Below are positions 59,328 to 64,000 of a DNA stretch of 64,000 bases, one piece after another; the stretch's first letter is position 1; each line of letters opens with the position of its first letter. The notes under the pieces were generated by a model. It was not told the origin of the DNA, ran no database searches, and worked only from the letters and a program-made list of their open reading frames with translations. Made by a program: the position numbers and the translations under genes. This DNA is from Nocardioides panzhihuensis (lineage in GTDB: Bacteria > Actinomycetota > Actinomycetes > Propionibacteriales > Nocardioidaceae). Location of the stretch: assembly GCF_013408335.1 (NCBI RefSeq), contig NZ_JACBZR010000001.1, positions 5,853,501 through 5,917,500 on the forward strand, read 5' to 3'.

Positions 59328-60731
59328 TCAGGACACCCAGTCGAGCTTTCCGTCGATGTGCTGGTCTCCGAAGCGGACGTCGTCGAAGCGCAGACCCTCG
59401 ACGTTCTCCAGGACCATCGGTGTCTCGACCTCGTCGATCGTGACGTTGCGAAGGGTGACGTCGCTCAGCGGCGCGTCGGCGGGCCCGTGGATGTCGAGCC
59501 CGGTCTTGGCCGAGGCGACGGTGATGTCGGAGAAGACGATGTCGCGGTAGACCGGCGGGTAGTCGCCGCCCAGCTCGCCGGGGTAGTCGAGCTGGAACCA
59601 GATGAACGTCTCGAAGCTGCCGACCTCCATGTTGCTGACCCGGATCTTCTCGACCGTGCCGCCGCGGTCCAGGTTGCCCTTGAACCGGATCGCCGAGGCC
59701 CCGTCGCGCAGCACGTTGTCGGTGAAGTAGACACCCTTGATGCCACCCGACATCTCGCTGCCCAGGGCGATGCCGTCCTCGCCACCCATGTCGTTGCGGC
59801 GGATCACCACGTTCTCGCTGGGCCGGGCGATCGTGCGGCCGTCGAGGTCACGGCCCGACTTCACGACGACCGAGTCGTCGCCGGTGCGAAAGCGGTTCTC
59901 CTCGATCAGCACGTTGGTGCTGGAGTCGACGTCGATCCCGTCGTTGTTGGCGCGGTGACTGTCGACGTTCAGCCCTCGTACGGTGGCCTCGTCGGTGTAG
60001 ACGAGGTGGTTGATCCAGAACGGCGAGTTGGTGACGGTGTAGTCCTCCAGCAGCACCCGCTCGGCGCCGAAGAACTGGATGGCGCTGGGCCGCAGGAAGG
60101 TGCCCTTCCCGAAGACGCGCTCCTCGACGGGGACGCCATCGAAGCCCATCTGCCGCAACCGAAGCTGGTCAGGCTTCTCTTTTGCCTTCCAGGCGTGGAA
60201 CTCGGAGTCCTCGTTGCCGTCGATGGTGCCCGATCCGGTGATGGCGACGTCGTGCACGTCCTTGGCGTAGATCAGCGGGGAGTAGCCGTCCAGCTCGGTG
60301 CCCTCCCAGCGCGTACGCACCACCGGCAGGTAGTCGTCCGTGTCGGTGCCGAAGAGCAGGGTCGCTCCGTCGGAGACGTGGAGGTCGATGTTGCTCGCCA
60401 GGTGCACCGGTCCCTCGGACAGCCACGTGCCCTCAGGAAGTACGACGCGGCCGCCGCCGTCAGCGGATGCCTTCTCGATCGCTGCCTTGATCGCCGGCAG
60501 TGCGTCGGTCGCACCGTCGCCCACGGCACCGAAGTCGGTGATCTCGTAGTCGCGGTCGGGGATCGCCGGCTCGTCGATGCGGTCGACGATCCTCTCGATC
60601 GCCGCGGCGTCCGGGCCTCGCGCGGGTCGGTCGATCGGCTGGTCGGCGGTGGCGGGCATGGCCGCGGTGAGCGATCCGACGAGACCGAGGGCGAGCAGTA
60701 GGGGTGTGGTGCGCTTTCGAAGATGACGCAT
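59328..60731 (-). CDS. secreted glycoside hydrolase family 28-like (polygalacturonase) protein
   Basis: 467 residues with a Sec signal peptide (RKRTTPLLLALGLVGSLTAA, cleavage near MPATA). It is a right-handed beta-helix. The N-terminal motif YEITDFGAVGDGATDALPAI is pectate-lyase-3/GH28 type. Catalytic blocks NNDGIDVDSS and TGDDSVVVKSG contain the Asp residues, and AIRFKG the Arg-Lys pair; the usual GHG block is replaced by ALGSEMSGG. It probably cleaves a pectin-like polymer outside the cell. Two ACTTGTCA direct repeats upstream may bind a regulator. Confidence 0.87.
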   Translation of the reverse strand: MRHLRKRTTPLLLALGLVGSLTAAMPATADQPIDRPARGPDAAAIERIVDRIDEPAIPDRDYEITDFGAVGDGATDALPAIKAAIEKASADGGGRVVLPEGTWLSEGPVHLASNIDLHVSDGATLLFGTDTDDYLPVVRTRWEGTELDGYSPLIYAKDVHDVAITGSGTIDGNEDSEFHAWKAKEKPDQLRLRQMGFDGVPVEERVFGKGTFLRPSAIQFFGAERVLLEDYTVTNSPFWINHLVYTDEATVRGLNVDSHRANNDGIDVDSSTNVLIEENRFRTGDDSVVVKSGRDLDGRTIARPSENVVIRRNDMGGEDGIALGSEMSGGIKGVYFTDNVLRDGASAIRFKGNLDRGGTVEKIRVSNMEVGSFETFIWFQLDYPGELGGDYPPVYRDIVFSDITVASAKTGLDIHGPADAPLSDVTLRNVTIDEVETPMVLENVEGLRFDDVRFGDQHIDGKLDWVS

Positions 60732-60784
60732 GCGTGCTCCTCAACGTTCGACGGCGGCCGAGGCCGCCGCGCGGGGGAAGTGGC

Positions 60785-60815
60785 ACTTGTCACACTAGTG
60801 ACGTACTTGTCATAC
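60785..60815 (-). promoter_or_regulatory. direct repeats upstream of the GH28 gene
   Basis: ACTTGTCACAC (60785-60795) and ACTTGTCATAC (60805-60815) are 20 bp apart, about two helical turns. A small palindrome GTCAC-ACTA-GTGAC lies across the first copy. They sit about 55-85 bp upstream of the start and may bind a sugar-responsive repressor. Confidence 0.4.
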
Positions 60816-60846
60816 GTCTATGCCATTGACGGGTGGAACAAGGAAA

Positions 60847-60882
60847 GAAGCCAGGTCCCGGCTGGCGCCGGAACCTGGCTTC
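60847..60882 (-). terminator. intrinsic terminator of sodN
   Basis: A strong hairpin with arms ACCTGGCTTC / GAAGCCAGGT (60847-60856 and 60873-60882) has GC-rich inner pairs. It is followed on the minus strand by TTTCCTTG. It lies 20 bp beyond the sodN stop. Confidence 0.75.
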
Positions 60883-60902
60883 TCGCAAGAAGGTGTTGTG
60901 CC

Positions 60903-61298
60903 TCAGGCCTTCTTGGTCGCCCAGAAGATTTCAGCGATCTCGTCGATCTTGGCGAGGAGCTTGTCGGCTACCTCGAGGTCGAGGGTGCCCTTGGTGCCGG
61001 AGGCGCCGGCGAGCTTGGTGGCCTCGTTGACGAGGGTGTGGAGCTGGGGGTACTTCTCGAAGTGCGGGGGCTTGAAGTAGTCGGTCCACAGCACCCACAG
61101 GTGGTGCTTGACGAGCTCGGAGCGCTGTTCCTTGATGAGCACGGCGCGGGTGCGGAAGTCGGGGTCGTCGCTGTCCAGGGCCTTGGCGATGACTGCCTTG
61201 ACGGACTCGGCCTCGATGCGGGCCTGGGCGGGGTCGTAGACGCCGCAGGGCAGGTCGCAGTGGGCCGAGACCTCGATGGTGGGAGCGAAGAGTCGCAT
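60903..61298 (-). CDS. sodN: nickel-containing superoxide dismutase
   Basis: 131 residues. The nickel hook HCDLPCGVYDP begins at His13. The 12 residues before it (MRLFAPTIEVSA) are the propeptide that must be removed so His can bind Ni with its N-terminus, together with the two Cys. The remainder is the four-helix bundle of SodN (RTRAVLIKEQRSELVKHHLW). It converts superoxide to oxygen and peroxide in the cytoplasm. The maturation peptidase gene sodX, usually adjacent, is not present next to it in this window. A terminator follows. Confidence 0.95.
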   Translation of the reverse strand: MRLFAPTIEVSAHCDLPCGVYDPAQARIEAESVKAVIAKALDSDDPDFRTRAVLIKEQRSELVKHHLWVLWTDYFKPPHFEKYPQLHTLVNEATKLAGASGTKGTLDLEVADKLLAKIDEIAEIFWATKKA

Positions 61299-61345
61299 GT
61301 TGGTTCCTCTCGGTGGTGATGTGGAAAGACCGTCGATGCCGACGA

Positions 61346-61876
61346 TCAGGAAGCCTTCTCCGGCAGGATGCGTCCGAGCGGGAGGGGGCTGACGGCAGGG
61401 CCGAGCGACCAGTAGCGCCGGTCGTGGTGCAGGAGCGGCTCGGCGGTCTCGCCGAGCTCGATCGCGTCGACCTCGAGCAGCACGAGCCAGGCCTCGCCGG
61501 CGGGGATGACGCGGGCGATCCGTCCGTAGAAGCTCGCCGCTGCCCCGTCCAGGATCGGCGGCTCCCCTTGGGGGAGCGTCCAGCGTTGAGCGACGGTGAA
61601 CCGAGGCGCGGTCCGGTCGGCGAACGCTGCAGCGACTTGGGCTTGGGACTCGGTCAGGACGTGAACCGCGATGCGGTCGCTCCCGGTGAGCGCCGGCCCG
61701 GAGCGGCCCGACCGCGAGACCGAGAACGACAGCATCGGCGGGTTCGCGCTCACTGAGGCCACGCTCGATACCGTCGCCCCGACGGGACCCGTCTCGGTCG
61801 AGGCGGCCACGACGGCCACGCCGGTCGGGTAACGGCGGAATCCGGCCTTGAACTGGTCGGTGAGTGTGTCGCTCAC
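61346..61876 (-). CDS. flavin reductase-like FMN-binding protein
   Basis: 176 residues, GTG start behind GGAGGGGGT. Single flavin_reduct domain: FRRYPTGVAVVAASTETGPV, GATVSSVASVSANPPMLSFS and SGRSGPAL. It supplies reduced FMN to a monooxygenase or acts as a small NAD(P)H:flavin oxidoreductase. The 47-bp gap to sodN suggests that the two genes may share a transcript. No partner monooxygenase is seen nearby. Confidence 0.87.
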   Translation of the reverse strand: MSDTLTDQFKAGFRRYPTGVAVVAASTETGPVGATVSSVASVSANPPMLSFSVSRSGRSGPALTGSDRIAVHVLTESQAQVAAAFADRTAPRFTVAQRWTLPQGEPPILDGAAASFYGRIARVIPAGEAWLVLLEVDAIELGETAEPLLHHDRRYWSLGPAVSPLPLGRILPEKAS

Positions 61877-62184
61877 ACCCCCTCCTCTCTCTTTTGGTGC
61901 GACGCTAAGACATCAAGTCCGGTTGAGGTCCAGCCATCCACGGTGTGATCGACGACTCACCTCGCCGTCCGTGCCTGAGAGCATGTGGAGTGCTTGGAGC
62001 ACTGCTTGTTAGATTGGTAACGCACTCGTTATACAACTAGGTCGGGGTGTTGCCGTAGCCGACTCCAGCGCCGTCGCCGATGCCGTCGACGGATGCTGCG
62101 GTCTGTTACGACTTCGAAGGTTTGGCGTTGGTCGCCTAATCTTCCCCAAGGAACGCTCTGCCTCACGATCTAAGGAGTCCCTTC
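61877..62184. promoter_or_regulatory. divergent promoter region with TAACG-CACT-CGTTA palindrome
   Basis: This 308-bp gap separates the flavin reductase and TerC genes. The palindrome TAACG-CACT-CGTTA at 62018-62031 resembles TetR-type operators. The region is less GC-rich around it, fitting a promoter. I looked for a yybP-ykoY (manganese) riboswitch before the TerC gene and did not recognise one. Confidence 0.4.
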
Positions 62185-63195
62185 GTGGACGTCTCACCGC
62201 TCATCTGGTGGTTGACCATCGGCATCGCCAGCGCTGTGCTGCTCTTCGACGTACTCGTCATCGGCCGCCGGCCGCACGAGCCCTCCCGTCGGGAGCTGGT
62301 CGTCGCGCTGAGCGTCTACATCGGCCTGGCCATCCTGTTCGGCATCGGTGTCTTCGTGTTCTCCGGCCCGAAGTACGGCACGGAGTTCTTCGCGGGCTGG
62401 CTGACTGAGTACTCGCTCTCGGTCGACAACCTGTTCATCTTCATCATCATCATGTCGAAGTTCGCGGTGCCACGGCAGTATCAGCAGAAGGCGCTGCTGA
62501 TCGGCATCATCCTGGCGCTGATCTTCCGCGGCATCTTCATCGCCGTGGGCGCGGCCGCGATCGAGAACTTCAGCTGGGTCTTCTACCTGTTCGGTGCGTT
62601 CCTGATCTACACCGCGGTCAAGCTGGCCATGGAGGGAGGCGAGGACGAGGACGAGTACGAGGAGCCCGCCATCGTGAAGTTCCTCGAGCGGCACATCCCG
62701 ATGACCTCGCAGTGGACCAGCGCCAAGATGTTCATCCAGGAGAACGGCAAGCGGATCGCGACCCCGATGTTCGTGGTCATCTGCGCGCTGGGAGTCACCG
62801 ACCTGCTGTTCGCGCTCGACTCGATCCCGGCGATCTACGGTCTGACCAAGGAGCCCTACCTGGTCCTGACCGCCAACATCTTCGCGCTGATGGGTCTGCG
62901 CCAGCTCTACTTCCTCATCGGTGGTCTGCTCGAGCGCCTGGTCTACCTGTCCTACGGCCTGGCGATCCTGCTCGGCTTCATCGGCCTCAAGCTCGTCTTC
63001 CACGCGCTCCACGAGAACGAGCTGTGGTTCATCAACGGTGGCCACCACGTCGAGTGGGCGCCCGAGATCCCGATCTCGGTCTCGCTCAGCGTCATCGTCG
63101 GTATCCTGGCGATCACCACCATCCTGAGCCTGCTGAAGTCGCGCAGCATGAGTGCGAAGGAGCGCGACGACGCCACCGGTCCGCGCAACATGTGA
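62185..63195 (+). CDS. TerC/Alx family integral membrane protein
   Basis: 336 residues, GTG start with AAGGAG 8 bp upstream. Nine or so membrane helices. Motifs of the family: WLTEYSLSVDNLFIFIIIMS, GIILALIFRGIFIAVGAAAI and GVTDLLFALDSIPAIYGLTK, in which the Asp residues are thought to bind Mn2+. An acidic loop (EGGEDEDEYEEP) follows helix 5. Members export manganese or assist metal loading of secreted proteins. The C-terminal tail is cytoplasmic. Confidence 0.9.
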   Translation: MDVSPLIWWLTIGIASAVLLFDVLVIGRRPHEPSRRELVVALSVYIGLAILFGIGVFVFSGPKYGTEFFAGWLTEYSLSVDNLFIFIIIMSKFAVPRQYQQKALLIGIILALIFRGIFIAVGAAAIENFSWVFYLFGAFLIYTAVKLAMEGGEDEDEYEEPAIVKFLERHIPMTSQWTSAKMFIQENGKRIATPMFVVICALGVTDLLFALDSIPAIYGLTKEPYLVLTANIFALMGLRQLYFLIGGLLERLVYLSYGLAILLGFIGLKLVFHALHENELWFINGGHHVEWAPEIPISVSLSVIVGILAITTILSLLKSRSMSAKERDDATGPRNM

Positions 63196-63250
63196 CACGG
63201 CGCAGACAGCATTGCTGAGCTCATCTCGAGCTCACTCTCGAGCTCACCCC

Positions 63251-63280
63251 GTGGGCCCGCTCCGATCGGAGCGGGCCCAC
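63251..63280 (+). terminator. perfect-palindrome terminator after the TerC gene
   Basis: The 15-base arm GTGGGCCCGCTCCGA is followed at once by its exact complement, a 30-bp perfect palindrome. A short pyrimidine run (GTCGTCTTCACC) comes after. It separates the TerC gene from the histidine kinase starting 30 bp on. Confidence 0.75.
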
Positions 63281-63309
63281 GGTCGTCTTCACCCCACTAG
63301 GGTTGGCGC

Positions 63310-64000
63310 ATGACCGTGGCAGCTGCTCCCGGGCCCCGCTGGCTCGGCGACGTCGGACAGGTGGCGCTGGCCGGGGTGCTGGCGCTGACCCTGCTGCCGG
63401 TCGGATGGACGTCGGTGACAGAGGGCGACGTCGCCACGGGGTGGGAGATCGCGCTCCTGGTCGCGCTCGTGGCGCTGCACGCCGCTGTGGTCACCGCCCG
63501 TCGCCGGCCGCTGGAGTCGTACGTCGCCGGGGCGCTGGCCGAGCTGGTGCTGGTCGCAGCTCCCGATCTGGGTGGGCCGACGGCGGCCGCCGCCGGCAGC
63601 GAGTTCGGACCGGTCCTGCTGCCGAGCAGTCTGTGCTTCTTCGTGCTGCTCTACGCGGTGAGCGCGCAGGACCGGCGACCCTGGCCCGGGGTCGCGCTCG
63701 GCATCGCGCTGGTGGGCTGTCTGCTGACCGTCGTACGCGTATGGCATTTCGACGGCACCGGCCTGCAGGGGTGGACCTGGTGGCTGATGGTGACCACCGC
63801 GACGCTGGCGGCCACGATGGCGGCGTGGGCACTCGGTCGCTTCCGCGCCACTCGGGCCGCCTGGGCCGACCAGGTCGCCGATCGTGCGGCCGGCGAGGAG
63901 CGGCAGCGGATCGCGCGCGAGATGCACGACGTCGTCGCCCACTCGCTCGCGGTCGTGGTCAGCCACGCCGAGGCCGGCCGGATGGTCGTCGGGCAGCAGC
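63310..64000 (+). CDS. two-component sensor histidine kinase (partial, C-terminus outside window)
   Basis: 230 codons from the ATG at 63310 run off the right edge. Four or five N-terminal membrane helices (VALAGVLALTLLPVGW, IALLVALVALHAAVV, SLCFFVLLYAVSA, ALGIALVGCLLTVVRV, WWLMVTTATLAATMAAWALG) are followed by the HisKA_3 dimerisation/phosphoacceptor box, RQRIAREMHDVVAHSLAVVV, with the phospho-His. This is the NarL-partner type common in actinobacteria. The ATPase domain and the expected response regulator lie outside the window. Confidence 0.88.
   Translation, partial: MTVAAAPGPRWLGDVGQVALAGVLALTLLPVGWTSVTEGDVATGWEIALLVALVALHAAVVTARRRPLESYVAGALAELVLVAAPDLGGPTAAAAGSEFGPVLLPSSLCFFVLLYAVSAQDRRPWPGVALGIALVGCLLTVVRVWHFDGTGLQGWTWWLMVTTATLAATMAAWALGRFRATRAAWADQVADRAAGEERQRIAREMHDVVAHSLAVVVSHAEAGRMVVGQQ

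Noticed and set aside
58356..60701. 781-codon plus-strand open frame
   Set aside because: It is antisense to the transporter and GH28 genes, has His/Asp/Gln-rich low-complexity sequence, and no domain.
61877..62184. yybP-ykoY riboswitch before the TerC gene
   Set aside because: No recognisable conserved core could be found by eye.

Overview
This is a high-GC actinobacterial window. Mycothione reductase, a nickel superoxide dismutase, a complete Mce/YrbE import operon, MmpL transporters and frequent GTG/TTG starts with 4-bp gene overlaps fit Nocardioidaceae-type organisms (Nocardioides or Aeromicrobium-like). That placement is an inference from gene content. The window reads as several accessory islands joined to a more conserved right end.

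1-6.2 kb is the end of a conjugative or mobilisable element: an Xre-type regulator cut by the window edge, an unknown helical protein, two small excisionase-like DNA-binding proteins, and a large MobF/TraA relaxase-helicase. It abuts a cydA gene that has lost its 3' half. 6.2-15.5 kb is a respiratory and sulfur island. On the minus strand are the cydA remnant, ctaG, a DUF2243 membrane protein, an ECF sigma factor fused to a zinc-finger anti-sigma-like domain, a YgaP-like DUF2892 protein, and a CsoR-family repressor with CstR-type ligands plus a DUF302 protein. Divergently come a rhodanese, a persulfide-dioxygenase-like metallo-beta-lactamase with two rhodanese domains, a TauE/SafE exporter and an MMPL transporter. 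Two C/G-tract palindromes sit in the divergent promoter.

15.7-32.8 kb is a lipid island. One side has a hotdog thioesterase, two TetR regulators and a large MmpL transporter. The other has an AraC regulator divergent from a long plus-strand array: ferredoxin, CYP153-type P450, ferredoxin reductase, transglutaminase-like protein, aldehyde dehydrogenase, SDR, BtrH/DUF4872 protein, fatty acyl-CoA ligase, a second hotdog thioesterase and a PlsC acyltransferase. This looks like oxidation of an alkyl or acyl chain, followed by activation and acyl transfer onto an unknown acceptor. It is the best candidate here for an undescribed system. An IS1380 element and remnants of IS110- and IS3-type transposases follow.

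34.7-48.6 kb holds a PucR-type regulator divergent from a steroid/lipid import operon: a ChoD-like GMC oxidoreductase, two YrbE permeases, MceA-F with a lipoprotein MceE, two Mce-associated proteins and a linked MceG-type ATPase. 48.8-52.2 kb is a decayed integrative element: a broken TetR gene, a frameshifted tyrosine recombinase, an AbiEi/AbiEii toxin-antitoxin pair with long inverted repeats upstream, and a 3' tRNA fragment marking an attachment site. 52.3-64 kb is ordinary chromosome: a membrane protein, mycothione reductase, an App1 phosphatase, an SRPBCC protein, an NDP-forming acyl-CoA synthetase, a bile-acid/sodium symporter family protein, a secreted GH28 enzyme, Ni-SOD, flavin reductase, TerC, and a histidine kinase cut by the right edge.

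No complete tRNA, no rRNA and no CRISPR array was seen.
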